A DNA stretch of 64,000 nucleotides, taken from Rhizobium binae. GTDB lineage: Bacteria > Pseudomonadota > Alphaproteobacteria > Rhizobiales > Rhizobiaceae. Both the position numbers and the translations under genes were made by a program. The notes under the pieces are model-generated. The model made no database searches. It was not told the DNA's origin and worked only from the letters and a program-made list of their open reading frames with translations. The DNA lies in assembly GCF_017357225.1 (NCBI RefSeq), contig NZ_CP071607.1, positions 1 to 64,000 on the forward strand, written 5' to 3'. Shown in pieces: positions 27,135 to 36,669 of the stretch; position 1 is the first letter of the stretch, and each line of letters opens with the position of its first letter.

Positions 27135-28427
27135 ATGGTCGACGAGAAGCGGCTGATCTCGAAAATCACCTGGAAGCTGATGCCGTTTCTCGGCATTCTT
27201 TATCTCATCGCCTATATCGACCGGCAGAATGTCAGCTTCGCCAAGCTGCAGATGGTCGATGCGCTCGGGTTGAGCGAGTATGCCTACGGGCTCGGCGCTT
27301 CGCTCTTCTTCATCGGCTATTTTCTCTTCGAGGTGCCGAGCAATCTCTTCCTCGACAGGCTCGGCGCGCGTGTCTGGTTCGCCCGCATCCTGGTCTCCTG
27401 GGGCCTCGTCACCATCGGTCTCGCCTTCACCCAGAATGCGGCGATGTTCTATATCCTGCGTTTCCTGCTCGGCGTCTGCGAAGCCGGCTTCTTTCCGGGC
27501 GTCCTCTATCTCCTGACGCTGTGGTTCCCTTCGGCCTATCGCGGCCGGATGGTCGGCCTGTTCATGATCTTCAGCGCGATCGCCAATGCCGTCGGAGCAC
27601 CGCTCGGCGGGGCGCTGCTCGATCTCGACGGCCTTTACGGCTTTGCCGGCTGGGAGTGGGTGTTCCTGGCGACCGGTATTCCGGCCGTCATCGCCGGCGT
27701 CGTCACCTTTTTCCATCTTCCCGGCCGGCCTGAAAACGCGAACTTCCTGAGCAGCGAGGAGAAGAACTGGCTTGAACGAAGGCTCGCTTCGGAAAATGCC
27801 GGCATGGACGAAAATGCCGGAAACGGCTTCAAGGCGCTGATCGACCCGCGCGTCCTCTTGATGGCGCTCTGCTATATCGCCTTTCCGCTGTCGGCCTATG
27901 GGCTGAGCTACTGGCTGCCGACCATCGTCAAGGCCTTCGGCGTCAGCAACACGGTGAACGGCTTCCTCAACGTCATCCCCTGGCTGCTGGTCGCCGTCGC
28001 GCTCTATGCCGTTCCCGCCATGGCCGACAAGGCGCAAACGAAGACGCCCTTTATCGTCATCCCGGCCTTCATCGGCGCCGCCTGCCTGCTGCTGTCGGCG
28101 CTGATTCCGAACCACACGCTGCAATTCGCCGTCCTCTGCGTCGCCGCCGCCGGCATCTTTGCGCCGCAGCCGGTGTTCTGGAGCCTGCCCTCGCGGTTCC
28201 TGAAAGGGGCGGGTGCGGCGGCCGGGCTTGCCGCCATCAATTCGGTCGGGAATCTCGGCGGCTTCGTCGCCCAGAACGTCGTGCCCTGGATCAAGGATGA
28301 AAGCGGCAGCACCATCGCGCCGATGTTCTTCCTCGCCGCCTGCCTTGCCGCCGGCGCGCTGCTGGTCTTCTTCGTGACGCGTCAGTTGTCGAGCCGCGAA
28401 GATGCGGCGGCACCCAGCCGGACCTGA
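27135..28427 (+). CDS. MFS transporter of the anion:cation symporter (ACS) family
   Basis: The 430-residue protein has 12 spans and the ACS hallmarks IAYIDRQNVSFA (about residues 26-37), a cytoplasmic loop FEVPSNLFLDRLGAR and the RGR motif at AYRGRMVGL. Relatives import organic anions such as phthalate, tartrate, glucarate or pantothenate precursors; the substrate here is not determined. The ATG at 27135 follows GGAGAAT. It is convergent with a LacI-type regulator 10 bases away, which may or may not control it. Confidence 0.9.
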   Translation: MVDEKRLISKITWKLMPFLGILYLIAYIDRQNVSFAKLQMVDALGLSEYAYGLGASLFFIGYFLFEVPSNLFLDRLGARVWFARILVSWGLVTIGLAFTQNAAMFYILRFLLGVCEAGFFPGVLYLLTLWFPSAYRGRMVGLFMIFSAIANAVGAPLGGALLDLDGLYGFAGWEWVFLATGIPAVIAGVVTFFHLPGRPENANFLSSEEKNWLERRLASENAGMDENAGNGFKALIDPRVLLMALCYIAFPLSAYGLSYWLPTIVKAFGVSNTVNGFLNVIPWLLVAVALYAVPAMADKAQTKTPFIVIPAFIGAACLLLSALIPNHTLQFAVLCVAAAGIFAPQPVFWSLPSRFLKGAGAAAGLAAINSVGNLGGFVAQNVVPWIKDESGSTIAPMFFLAACLAAGALLVFFVTRQLSSREDAAAPSRT

Positions 28428-28437
28428 GTGATGTGCT

Positions 28438-29475
28438 TCAGGCCGTCAGCGTGAAGGCGTCGCTTTCGCCCGGAACGAGCTCCATCGGCCAAATCCTGTT
28501 GCGGGCGCCCTGCGGATAATGATCGGCATAGGCCGGCATGGTGGCAAGCAGGGTTTCGCCGAGCTGGGCGCCGAGATCGCGCAGCGACATGCGGAAGGAG
28601 GTCAGCGACGGCTGCAGGAAAAGGGTGCGTGGCTCCTCGCGGAAGCCGACGACGGCGAGGTCGCGGCCGGGCACGATGCCGGCCTCGGCCAGCCTGCGGT
28701 AAAGCCCGATCGCCATCAGCTCGTGGATCAGGATGATCGCCGTCGGTCGGTCTTCGATCATCAGCAGTTCGTGGCCGGCCTGATAGCCGCCCTGTTCGCT
28801 CGACTTGACGCGGATGACGAGGGCGGGGTCGAAGCCAAGGCCGTGACGTTGGAGCGCCTGACGGTAGCTGTCGAGGAAGATGTAGCCGAGATTGATGTCG
28901 GAGGAGGGGACCGCCACCGCAATCCGCCGATGGCCCTTTGCGACCAGCCGGTCGACGCCGCGCGCCGCCACGCCTTCGAAATCGAGATCGATCCAGGTAT
29001 AGCTGCCGCCGGACGCGCTGCGGCCGAGCGCTACGAAGGGGATGCGGGCCTTTTCCAGAAGCTCGATGCGCCGGTCGGTGCGCCGCGTCGCCGAGATGAT
29101 CAGCGCATCGACGAGGCGGCGCGCCACCATGCGCTTCAGATATTCGTGCGGATCCTCGTCGTCAGGGCAGGGCAGCATGACCAGATCGAGCTTGTGCCGG
29201 GAAAAGACGCTCTGCAGCCCGTCGGTGACGCCGAGGAAAAAGTCGTCGCTGTTTTCGACCGTCTCGCGGCTCACTTCCAGCATCAGCCCGATGACATTGG
29301 TCATACCCTGGCGCAGGCTGCGGCCCGACTGGTTGGCGACGTAGCCGAGCTCTTCGGCGGCGGCGAGCACCCGCCGGCGCGTGTCTTCATTAACGTCAGG
29401 CTTGCCGTTCAACGCCCGGGACACGGTACCGATCGAAATGTCGAGATGCTCGGCGAGCTGGCGAATTCCCTTCAT
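28438..29475 (-). CDS. LacI-family transcriptional regulator
   Basis: The 345-residue protein has an N-terminal LacI HTH (IRQLAEHLDISIGTVSRALN, residues 4-23) with a hinge helix, and a periplasmic-binding-protein-like effector domain (about 60-335). No sugar transport or catabolic operon lies immediately beside it except the convergent ACS carrier. Effector and targets are unknown. Confidence 0.92.
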   Translation of the reverse strand: MKGIRQLAEHLDISIGTVSRALNGKPDVNEDTRRRVLAAAEELGYVANQSGRSLRQGMTNVIGLMLEVSRETVENSDDFFLGVTDGLQSVFSRHKLDLVMLPCPDDEDPHEYLKRMVARRLVDALIISATRRTDRRIELLEKARIPFVALGRSASGGSYTWIDLDFEGVAARGVDRLVAKGHRRIAVAVPSSDINLGYIFLDSYRQALQRHGLGFDPALVIRVKSSEQGGYQAGHELLMIEDRPTAIILIHELMAIGLYRRLAEAGIVPGRDLAVVGFREEPRTLFLQPSLTSFRMSLRDLGAQLGETLLATMPAYADHYPQGARNRIWPMELVPGESDAFTLTA

Positions 29476-29556
29476 CTCCGATGATTTTCCTCCCGATTGG
29501 ATCGCATTTGCCCTTTCTTGCCACAGGACGGCGGCTGCGAAAAGTCGGGGGAGGCA

Positions 29557-30597
29557 TTATGGCCTGAAGCTCTGGCGGATGACGAGTTCCGGAATGACGC
29601 GTTCGGAACCCGCAGGAGCGTCCGGATTGTCAAGCCGCCGCTCCATCAGCTCCACGGCGCGTTGCGCCATAACAAGCGGGTCCTGGCGGAAGGTGGTCAG
29701 CCGATAGCTGAGCCAGGCGGATTCTGGCACGTCGTCGAAACCGATGACGGCGACATCCTCAGGCACGCGCAATTGCGTTTCCAGGCGCACCACATCCATC
29801 AGGCCGAAGGCGATCTGGTCATTGGCGCAGAAGACGGCATCGGCTTTTATCTTGTTCGAGAACAGCGCGCGGCCGGCGGTGACGCCGCCGTCATAATCGG
29901 AATCGTCGCCGCGGGCGACGACGACGGATGCGCCGAGCGCCTCGGCGGTCGACAGGAAGGCGCTTTCGCGCTCGACGATCGCAGGCGTTCCCGTGTTGGA
30001 GCCGATGACCGCCAGCCGCCGCCGACCGCTTTCGTAAAGGGCTGTCGCCGCCTTGTGCGAGGCTTCGGAATTGCCGGCGCGCACGTGGTCGGCATCGGGC
30101 TCCGAACGGCCGATGACGACGAGCGGCTGGCCGTTTCGCTGCGCGAGTTCGAGGAAACTTGCCGGCGGCGAGCCGGACAGGATGATGATCGCCTCAGCCC
30201 GGTGGCCGATGAGCATCTTCTGGGCGGCGAGCAGCTCCTCTTCCGTCTCACCGGTATTGACGAGGATCGGAATGCTGCCGCGCCGGATCAGCAATTTGGC
30301 AAGCGCTGCTGCCAGATGTGCGCGAAATCCCACTTCCGGCCGGGTCGCGACGATCCCGACGAGGCGGCTCTGATTGGCGAGCACGCCGCGAGCGAGATCG
30401 TTGACGTGATAGCCGAGTTCTTCAGCGGCCCGCAGCACCTTTTCGCGCGTCGCAGGCGCCACGCTGGCGCCCGGCGTGAAGGTGCGCGACACGGCGGAAC
30501 GCGAAACGCCCGCCAGCTGCGCCACCTGCTCGGCGCTGACGAAACGCATGCGCTCTTTTTTCGGCATCCTGCCGCCGTTCCCGGGACCATCATTCAT
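29557..30597 (-). CDS. LacI-family transcriptional regulator (second)
   Basis: The longest frame gives 346 residues; ATGs at 30567 and 30549 are also possible. The HTH reads SAEQVAQLAGVSRSAVSRTF and is followed by a Peripla_BP-type effector domain ending in GFDDVPESAW, a LacI-family signature. It is distinct in sequence from the neighbouring LacI gene, so the pair is not a recent duplication. No obvious target operon is adjacent. Confidence 0.91.
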   Translation of the reverse strand: MNDGPGNGGRMPKKERMRFVSAEQVAQLAGVSRSAVSRTFTPGASVAPATREKVLRAAEELGYHVNDLARGVLANQSRLVGIVATRPEVGFRAHLAAALAKLLIRRGSIPILVNTGETEEELLAAQKMLIGHRAEAIIILSGSPPASFLELAQRNGQPLVVIGRSEPDADHVRAGNSEASHKAATALYESGRRRLAVIGSNTGTPAIVERESAFLSTAEALGASVVVARGDDSDYDGGVTAGRALFSNKIKADAVFCANDQIAFGLMDVVRLETQLRVPEDVAVIGFDDVPESAWLSYRLTTFRQDPLVMAQRAVELMERRLDNPDAPAGSERVIPELVIRQSFRP

Positions 30598-30910
30598 CGG
30601 CTCTCAGCTATTGCGCGTCTCTGACAGCCGGATGACAGGCGGTGGGGTGGGTGGAAATTTTGCGAAGGTACTGTTGTCAGCATGAGCGACCGATGCGCGC
30701 CGAAAGCTGCCCCTGGCCCTTGCCGGGATCGAGCCGCTGGTCTCGACCCGTCCTGCGGACCCGGTTCTGACGGGGAAGGACGTGGCCCACGAGACATTGG
30801 CGAGGAACGGAGAGGTCGCGGCATATCCCCTTCGCCCAGTTTGCGGGGGGAAGGTGGCAGCAGCCGGATGAGCGGCGGCTCTCCTGGCCGGCCTGCCATT
30901 GATATTGAAC
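30598..30910. other. Non-coding stretch with a degenerate palindromic repeat
   Basis: No convincing gene is seen. At about 30820-30875 the sequence (CCCCTTCGCCCAG, GGGGGGAAGG, GGATGAGCGG) resembles a decayed copy of the RIME-like repeat found intact at 34239-34400. Open frames here have repeat-driven, biased composition. Confidence 0.4.
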
Positions 30911-30945
30911 TAAAAAAGCCGAGGATGCGGAACGCAACCTCGGCT
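30911..30945 (-). terminator. Intrinsic terminator after the small His-rich secreted protein gene
   Basis: On the minus strand AGCCGAGG (30938-30945) pairs with CCTCGGCT (30917-30924), with an inner TGCG/CGCA stem, followed by a T run. It lies 45 bases after the stop codon of the gene at 30990. Confidence 0.85.
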
Positions 30946-30989
30946 GAGGGTCGAGCGGTGCCGACGACCACTTCGAAAAAAGCTCAGGT

Positions 30990-31289
30990 CTACTCGCAGA
31001 CCCGCACGGTTTCAGTGTGATAACCGCCGTCATAGCGGTTGCGGACATCGCGATCCTCATACCAGCATCTCGGCGCCGGTTCGACATAGCGGGGGCCATC
31101 GACATAACGCGGGCCGTTATTGGCGAGGGCGCCCCCGATCAGACCGCCGACGACACCTGCGGCAACGCCGCCGGCGATGATGCGGCCGGTGTTATCGTGG
31201 TGGTGATGGTGGTCACGCGCGGCAGCGGGCTGAATAGCCGATCCAACAAGGGCCGTCGCGATCAACAGGCTGCTAATAATTCTCTTCAT
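30990..31289 (-). CDS. Small secreted protein with His cluster and glycine-zipper segment
   Basis: The 99-residue protein starts at MKRIISSLLIA after a strong AGGAGAAGG site. It has a signal peptide (about 1-25), a HHHHH cluster just after cleavage, a glycine-zipper-like segment (AGGVAAGVVGGLIGGALA, about 41-58) and a tail rich in Arg/Tyr with two Cys (CWYEDRDV near the middle, VCE at the end). Such proteins are common and uncharacterised in Rhizobiales. Periplasmic or outer-membrane association and metal binding are guesses from composition. Confidence 0.82.
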   Translation of the reverse strand: MKRIISSLLIATALVGSAIQPAAARDHHHHHDNTGRIIAGGVAAGVVGGLIGGALANNGPRYVDGPRYVEPAPRCWYEDRDVRNRYDGGYHTETVRVCE

Positions 31290-31310
31290 AACCTTCTCCT
31301 CAGTGGGCAC

Positions 31311-31590
31311 AGGCCCCGGATAAAAGTAAAATGCGGCAGCAAGGCGTTTGTTCGTTCAAACTTTGCGACATGCATTAACGCATGTCATTGCCGAACACCA
31401 TATCAGGTCGCCGATTCCGCAGCGGTCGTCGCAGGGCATTGTTGCTTATAGAAGCGACGGGGCCGTGAGTTGCCTGAGGCGCTGGCTGAAAATCAGCTGA
31501 TGAACCACTTCCATAAAGGAAGCCCGCCTTAGCGGTCTAGTCGGGTTTTGAGTGGAGTGCGCCGCGCGGGCCACTTCCCGACGGTGAATA
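31311..31590. other. Intergenic region without a recognised gene
   Basis: Apart from the ribosome site of the preceding minus-strand gene and the terminator at 31591-31613, no gene, repeat or RNA could be identified between 31311 and 31804. Confidence 0.4.
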
Positions 31591-31613
31591 AAACGCCCCG
31601 CAATTCGCGGGGC
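31591..31613 (-). terminator. Terminator-like hairpin downstream of the 94-aa hypothetical gene
   Basis: GCCCCGC (31595-31601) pairs with GCGGGGC (31607-31613) around a 5-base loop; on the minus strand it is followed by GTTTTATT. It lies about 190 bases beyond the hypothetical gene at 31805. Confidence 0.65.
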
Positions 31614-31804
31614 TAATGGTGCATGGAAAGGTGTTTTGCCCGTTTCGGACGGATCTGGTGCATCGCTATTTGTGAAGGCATATCAGTGTGGAGGTGGGCG
31701 TCGACAAGGTCGATTTGAAGATCGAAAACCTGCAATTGTCGATGAATGGCCGCGCCGCGGAGGCGAGCGCCCGCGGCACGCTTTTAACGATGCGATTCAT
31801 TGTC

Positions 31805-32089
31805 TCAAGTCCAATTGCTTGAACCAAACGGCCGCAGCGGCTCGAACTCCACCGCCTGCACATCGTCCGAGGAGGCTATCATCTTTGCCCGCTTTTTGGC
31901 GAGCTTCGCCCACCACTTCGAATTGCTCCGGATCCGATCGATGCCATAAAGTATACGAAGCATGTGTCGGGCTTCCGCAGCCTCCATTGTGACGAGTGGT
32001 ATGCCATCCAGTCGGGCCGGTGCATCAGTTGCGATGTCGATGATGGCCCAAGTGGTATCCCTCGCTTCCAGCCGGTAATTGCTCGCCAT
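31805..32089 (-). CDS. Small hypothetical protein (94 aa)
   Basis: I do not recognise it. The start at 32089 (MASNYRLEARD) is chosen for the GGAGGG ribosome site just upstream; the longest frame begins 43 codons earlier. The protein is soluble and basic in the middle (KWWAKLAKKRAKMI), without signal or membrane segment. It stands alone between a secreted-protein gene and an ABC exporter. Confidence 0.6.
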   Translation of the reverse strand: MASNYRLEARDTTWAIIDIATDAPARLDGIPLVTMEAAEARHMLRILYGIDRIRSNSKWWAKLAKKRAKMIASSDDVQAVEFEPLRPFGSSNWT

Positions 32090-32278
32090 TTCGTCCCTCC
32101 GGTCGTATGGCGAGATTGATGCAAAATTCCCGACGCGCACATCCGGCAAAAGGGATTGGTTCCATCGCCAAAAGGTGAATGCGGCCGTTTGAACATACCT
32201 CGGCGCCGACTCCTTCACCCTCCGAGGCGACCGTTCAGGGTTAGCAGAGCCTTCAACGACTAATCGTCGCTCCGTTGT

Positions 32279-34186
32279 TTAGGTCATACCGGCATGTTTT
32301 AGGTCATACCCAGTGGCGTCCAGCACATCTTCGGGGATATCGTCGAAGGAGGCGTAGTTGAGGTTATAGAGCCTGGAATAGAGCTTGCCGTTCTTCATCA
32401 ATTGCCGGTGGTTGCCACTTTCGATGATTTCGCCGTTCTGCAGCACGATGATCCGGTCGGCTTCGCGGATCGTCGCCAAGCGATGGGCGATGACAAGGCC
32501 GGTGCGATTTTCAAGCAGCTTGACCAGCGCCTTCTGGATCAGCATTTCCGTATAGCTGTCGATATTGGCCGTCGCCTCGTCGAGCACGAGGATCTTCGCA
32601 TCCGCCACGAGGGCGCGGGCAAAACTCAAAAGCTGGCGCTGGCCGAGCGAAAGATTGCCGCCGCGCTCGCCGAGAACGCTGTCGTAACCATCGGGCAGGC
32701 GCATGATGAAATCATGGGCGCCGACCGCCTTGGCCGCCTCGATCACCTGTTCGCGTGTCGCTTCCAGCTTGTGGTAGCGGATGTTTTCGAAGACGGTGCC
32801 GGTGAAGAGGAAGGGCTCCTGTAGCACCATGGCGATTTGTGCGCCGAGCGAATCCTGCGTCAGGTCACGCACGTCGTGGCCGCCGACCAACACCTGGCCT
32901 TGCTGCACGTCGTAGAAGCGGTGGATCAGCGACATGCAGCTCGATTTTCCGGAGCCCGTCGGCCCGACCAGCGCCACCGTCTCACCGGGATTGACCTTGA
33001 AGCTCACATGTTTCAGCACAGGATGCTTCGGATTGTAGCCGAAGACGACATCCTTGAATTCCACCGAGCCGTCCATGTCGCGCGACAGGACCTTGGCATC
33101 CGGCGCATCCTTGATGTCGACGGGCACGTCGAGCACTTCGGTCAGCCGCTGGCCCGACGCCATGGCGCGCTGCATCACCGAATATTGCAGGGTCAGCGAA
33201 CGGATCGGGTCGAAGAAGCGCTGGATGTAGAACAGGAAGGCGACGAGCACGCCGACATCGAGCGCCTGGTTGAGAACGCGGGCGCCACCGACGACGATGA
33301 CGAGCGCCATCGCCACACCCGTCAGGCTGTCGACGATCGGCACCATCACCTGCGCATAACGGGCCGCCGTCAGATGCGTCCTGAGATTGGCATGCGCCTT
33401 GTCGTCGTAGAGCGTGAAGTTGACGCCCTGCCGGTCCATGCTCTGGACGGCGCGCACGCCGTGGATCGCCTCGGCGAGCGCGCCGTTCGCCACCGAATTG
33501 GTCTCATGTGCGGCCATGAAGGACTTGCGGGCGAGCGGCAGCCAGAACAGCCGGACGACGAAGAGCACCGGCAGCACCGCGAGCGTCAGCAGGCCCAGCT
33601 TGAAATCGAGATAGAGCATCACGAAAACGATGCCGAAGAGCAGCACGATATCGCCGACGGAGAGAACCGAGGTTTCGAGGAATTCCTGCATCGAGTTGAC
33701 GTCGCCCTGCAGGCGCGACATCAGCCGCCCCACTTCGGTCTTGTCCATGAAGGAGAGCGAGACGCGCTGGAGATGCGAGAACATCGCCTTGCGGATGTCG
33801 AAGAGCACCTCTTCCGCGACATTGCCGACCAGGGTCTCCTGCGCATAGCTTGCAGCATAATTGATAAGGATGGCGATGGCGAAGGCGGCGATCGACCAGA
33901 CCAGTGCGGAAGGATTGCCGCCGGGCGACATGCCGTGGTCGATGGCGTAACGGATGATCAGCGGGATCAGCAACTGCATGGTCGTGAAAGTCAGGACCGC
34001 GACGACCGCCCAGGCGACCTGCCGGCGGTAGGGATGAACGAAAGCCCAGATGCGCTTGACGATGTTGCCGTCAAAGGCCTTGCCGAACATTTCCTCCTCG
34101 ACGCGATGCGAACCAACGACCGCCCGCGGCGGGCGGCGGCCGTCCTCGCGAACGTCGGGACGCTCGGTTTCCAGTTCCTCGGCCAT
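32279..34186 (-). CDS. ABC exporter half-transporter, canonical partner of a heterodimer (BmrCD/LmrCD-like)
   Basis: The 635-residue protein has an N-terminal six-span exporter domain (about 50-345) and an ATPase domain with Walker A GPTGSGKSS, signature NLSLGQRQLLSFARAL and Walker B LVLDEATANID with the catalytic Glu. The start at 34186 follows AGGAGG. With the upstream gene (34406-36316) it forms a pair whose motif differences match heterodimeric multidrug exporters. The stop region contains a short direct repeat of GGTATGACCTAAA about 20 bases apart, which has altered the last residues. Confidence 0.92.
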   Translation of the reverse strand: MAEELETERPDVREDGRRPPRAVVGSHRVEEEMFGKAFDGNIVKRIWAFVHPYRRQVAWAVVAVLTFTTMQLLIPLIIRYAIDHGMSPGGNPSALVWSIAAFAIAILINYAASYAQETLVGNVAEEVLFDIRKAMFSHLQRVSLSFMDKTEVGRLMSRLQGDVNSMQEFLETSVLSVGDIVLLFGIVFVMLYLDFKLGLLTLAVLPVLFVVRLFWLPLARKSFMAAHETNSVANGALAEAIHGVRAVQSMDRQGVNFTLYDDKAHANLRTHLTAARYAQVMVPIVDSLTGVAMALVIVVGGARVLNQALDVGVLVAFLFYIQRFFDPIRSLTLQYSVMQRAMASGQRLTEVLDVPVDIKDAPDAKVLSRDMDGSVEFKDVVFGYNPKHPVLKHVSFKVNPGETVALVGPTGSGKSSCMSLIHRFYDVQQGQVLVGGHDVRDLTQDSLGAQIAMVLQEPFLFTGTVFENIRYHKLEATREQVIEAAKAVGAHDFIMRLPDGYDSVLGERGGNLSLGQRQLLSFARALVADAKILVLDEATANIDSYTEMLIQKALVKLLENRTGLVIAHRLATIREADRIIVLQNGEIIESGNHRQLMKNGKLYSRLYNLNYASFDDIPEDVLDATGYDLKHAGMT

Positions 34187-34238
34187 CACATTCCTCCTGC
34201 GGCCATCACTTGAGGTGGTCCGCGCATCAATTCTTTGT

Positions 34239-34400
34239 CCGCCCTTCTCCCCAGCGGGGAGAAGGTGCCCGAAGGGCGGATGAGGGGGCCGCACGGCACC
34301 CCTATTTGCCCTTTGCCTCCGCTCAGGGCACTCGTCGCGGCGCGCCTCGCCCCTCATCGCCTCGCTTTGCTCGGCACTTCTCCCCCTGGGAGAAGGGGCA
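34239..34400. repeat. RIME-like mosaic palindromic repeat
   Basis: Two large palindromes stand about 110 bases apart: CCTTCTCCCC/GGGGAGAAGG at 34243-34265, nested in GCCCTTC...GAAGGGC, and CTTCTCCC/GGGAGAAG at about 34377-34396. They enclose the typical GGATGAGGGG and CCCCTCATCGCC segments. This is the pattern of Rhizobium intergenic mosaic elements. It sits between the two halves of the ABC exporter pair. Confidence 0.7.
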
Positions 34401-34405
34401 TCTCG

Positions 34406-36316
34406 TTAGGCGCTCAACACCTCGTCGCCCGGCCGCACCTGCAGGTCGTAGAGTGCCTTGTAGCGGCCGCCGATCGAAAGCAGCGCCTGATGCGTGCCGC
34501 GCTCGACGATCCGTCCGTCTTCGACGAACAGGATCAGGTCGGCATGCATCAGCGAGCTCAGGCGATGGGCAACGATGATGGTCACGCGGTCGGCGGCGTA
34601 GCGGCGCATGGCGCTGCGGATGCGCTGCTCGGTGGCCGCGTCGATCGCCGCCGTCGAATCGTCGAACACCATGACAGCCGGCTTCAGCATCAGCGCCCGG
34701 GCGATCGAAAGGCGCTGCCGCTGGCCGCCGGAAAGCGAAACGCCACGCTCGCCGACGACGGTGCCGTAGCCGGTGGGAAGGCCGAGGACGTAATTGTGCA
34801 GCTGGGCGCTTTCGCTGGCGCGTTCGATGCGGCTTTCCTTGGCCCAGGGATCGCCATAGGCGATGTTGTTCTCGATCGTCGTCGTGAACAGGAAGGAGTC
34901 CTGCTGCACGACGGCGACCGAACGGCGCAGCGATTGCAGCGTCGCCTTGCGGATGTCCTGGCCGTCGATGGTGATCCTGCCGCCGCTGACGTCGTAAAAG
35001 CGCGGGATCAGATGGGCGATGGTCGACTTGCCGCTACCGGGAGGGCCGACGATGCCGACGGTCTGGCCGCGCCTGGCTTCAAAGGAGACATCGTGGAGCA
35101 CGGTGCGCTTTTCCGCGCCGGGATAGGCGAAGCTGACATTCTCGAAGCGCAGCACGCCGTCCGTCACTGCCAATTCCCTGGCGTCCGGCGCGTCCTTGAT
35201 TGATATGTCGAGGTCGAGCAGAGCAAAGAGGCGCGAGCCGCAGGTGGAGGCGCGGGCAAAGGCATTGACCATCAGGCCGAGCTGGCGCACCGGCATCTGC
35301 AGGATGGTCATGAAGGTCAGGAACGAGGCGAGCGTGCCGACGGTGATCTCGCCGGACATGACCTTGCCGCCGCCGACCCAGAGCACGAGGCCCATCGCCG
35401 CGAAGAAGGAGAAGGTCATGGCGCTGGTGTTGACGACGCGGATGCCGACGCGCTGATGCGCAAGCACCAGCGCGTTCTTCGAGGCCGCCTCGAATTTCGT
35501 CAGTTCATGCTCCTGTGCGGCAAAGGCGCGCACGACGCGGATGCCGCCGAGATTCTCCTCCATGATCCGGGTCAGCACCGACAGCCGCTCCTGCAGGTCG
35601 AGCCAGGTGGCCCGCAGCCTGAGCTGCGTCACCGAGGAGCGCCAGCCGACGAAGGGCACGAAGGAGAGCGCGAGAAGGCCGAGCACGACATCGGTCGCCA
35701 GCAGCATATAGGCGCCGATGCCGATCAGGATCGTGAGCAGAACCATGCGGACCAGCGCGGTGGAAAAATACATGCGCACGCCTTCGAGATCGAGCATGCC
35801 GACGGTGATCAGGTCGCCGGAATGCACCGTATCGTGAAAGCTGAAGGACAGGCGCTGGATTTTTTCGTAGCAGGCCAGGCGCAGCTCGTAGCCCATATGG
35901 TGGCCGACGGATTCGCTGAAATAGTTCTGCACCATGGTGAAGAGGCCGCGCAGCACGCTGGCGCCGAGCAGAAGCAGCGCCGTGGTCAAGAGCGCATCCT
36001 GCGCCGCCTGGCCCGCCGCGCCGCCGTCCATCGCCATCTGCGTGTGGTCGACGGCCTGGCCGAGAAGACGGGGGATCATCAGCTGGAAGGTGGAGGCGAT
36101 GAGCGTGGCGCCGATCGCAAGGCCCGCCTGCCAGGGGTGGCGGAAGGCCATCGCGGTGATGCGCACCAGTGTATAGAGGCCTCGGCCCCAGCCTGCCGCA
36201 GTTGCAAGCGCCATCGAAGCCGAAGGCTTCGTCGCGCGTGTTGACGCTTCGCTGCTCACGGTATTTTCCAATAGATGTGGTGCTCGGACGCTGGCCCGAA
36301 AAGACGGCAAATCCAT
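34406..36316 (-). CDS. ABC exporter half-transporter, degenerate-site partner of a heterodimer
   Basis: The 636-residue protein has a six-span exporter domain (about 60-345) and an ATPase domain with Walker A GPPGSGKST, signature SLSGGQRQRLSIARAL and Walker B MVFDDSTAAID, where Asp replaces the catalytic Glu. That DD form is typical of one half of BmrCD/LmrCD-type heterodimeric exporters. The start is uncertain: ATG at 36316, or a GTG at 36259 preceded by GGAAAA. It is the first gene of the pair; 219 bases including a RIME-like repeat separate it from its partner. Confidence 0.9.
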   Translation of the reverse strand: MDLPSFRASVRAPHLLENTVSSEASTRATKPSASMALATAAGWGRGLYTLVRITAMAFRHPWQAGLAIGATLIASTFQLMIPRLLGQAVDHTQMAMDGGAAGQAAQDALLTTALLLLGASVLRGLFTMVQNYFSESVGHHMGYELRLACYEKIQRLSFSFHDTVHSGDLITVGMLDLEGVRMYFSTALVRMVLLTILIGIGAYMLLATDVVLGLLALSFVPFVGWRSSVTQLRLRATWLDLQERLSVLTRIMEENLGGIRVVRAFAAQEHELTKFEAASKNALVLAHQRVGIRVVNTSAMTFSFFAAMGLVLWVGGGKVMSGEITVGTLASFLTFMTILQMPVRQLGLMVNAFARASTCGSRLFALLDLDISIKDAPDARELAVTDGVLRFENVSFAYPGAEKRTVLHDVSFEARRGQTVGIVGPPGSGKSTIAHLIPRFYDVSGGRITIDGQDIRKATLQSLRRSVAVVQQDSFLFTTTIENNIAYGDPWAKESRIERASESAQLHNYVLGLPTGYGTVVGERGVSLSGGQRQRLSIARALMLKPAVMVFDDSTAAIDAATEQRIRSAMRRYAADRVTIIVAHRLSSLMHADLILFVEDGRIVERGTHQALLSIGGRYKALYDLQVRPGDEVLSA

Positions 36317-36669
36317 GAAGGGATTGATAGCAGGCTCACTTTTGCCGATTCCATTTGGGGGTTCAAGTAAAGAATTCACCAACTGGTTATTTTTACGTGA
36401 GGCCGTCTCGAATCCCCGCAGGAGCATGAGCGCGCGGTGGGTTGCAGCAGCACCGCGACCCCGGTGACGGAGAGAACCATGTCGCCGAAGGCCCTCGCGC
36501 GAAGGGCGCCGAAGGCGCCTGGCAGTCTTCGACTGACCGATCGACAAGACAGGGAGCGAGTGTCACGTTTGCAACCGCAGTGCTGCGTCGCCCAGAACGT
36601 TTGCGCTCTCCCCTTCTGGGAAAGGGAGAGCGCTCGCAAGCCGCTTTTTCAAGCTGCAGTCAATGATTG
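36317..36669. other. Intergenic region with a perfect hairpin
   Basis: About 350 bases without a convincing gene. It contains a perfect 10-bp stem with an 11-base loop at 36602-36632 (GCGCTCTCCC with GGGAGAGCGC), which resembles a RIME arm, and GGCGCC-rich repeats at about 36485-36515. The hairpin lies downstream of the leftward transporter operon ending at 36670 and may act as its 3' end. Confidence 0.5.

Noticed and set aside
29557..30597. The two neighbouring LacI genes as a recent tandem duplication
   Set aside because: Their HTH and effector domains differ throughout; they share only family-level similarity.
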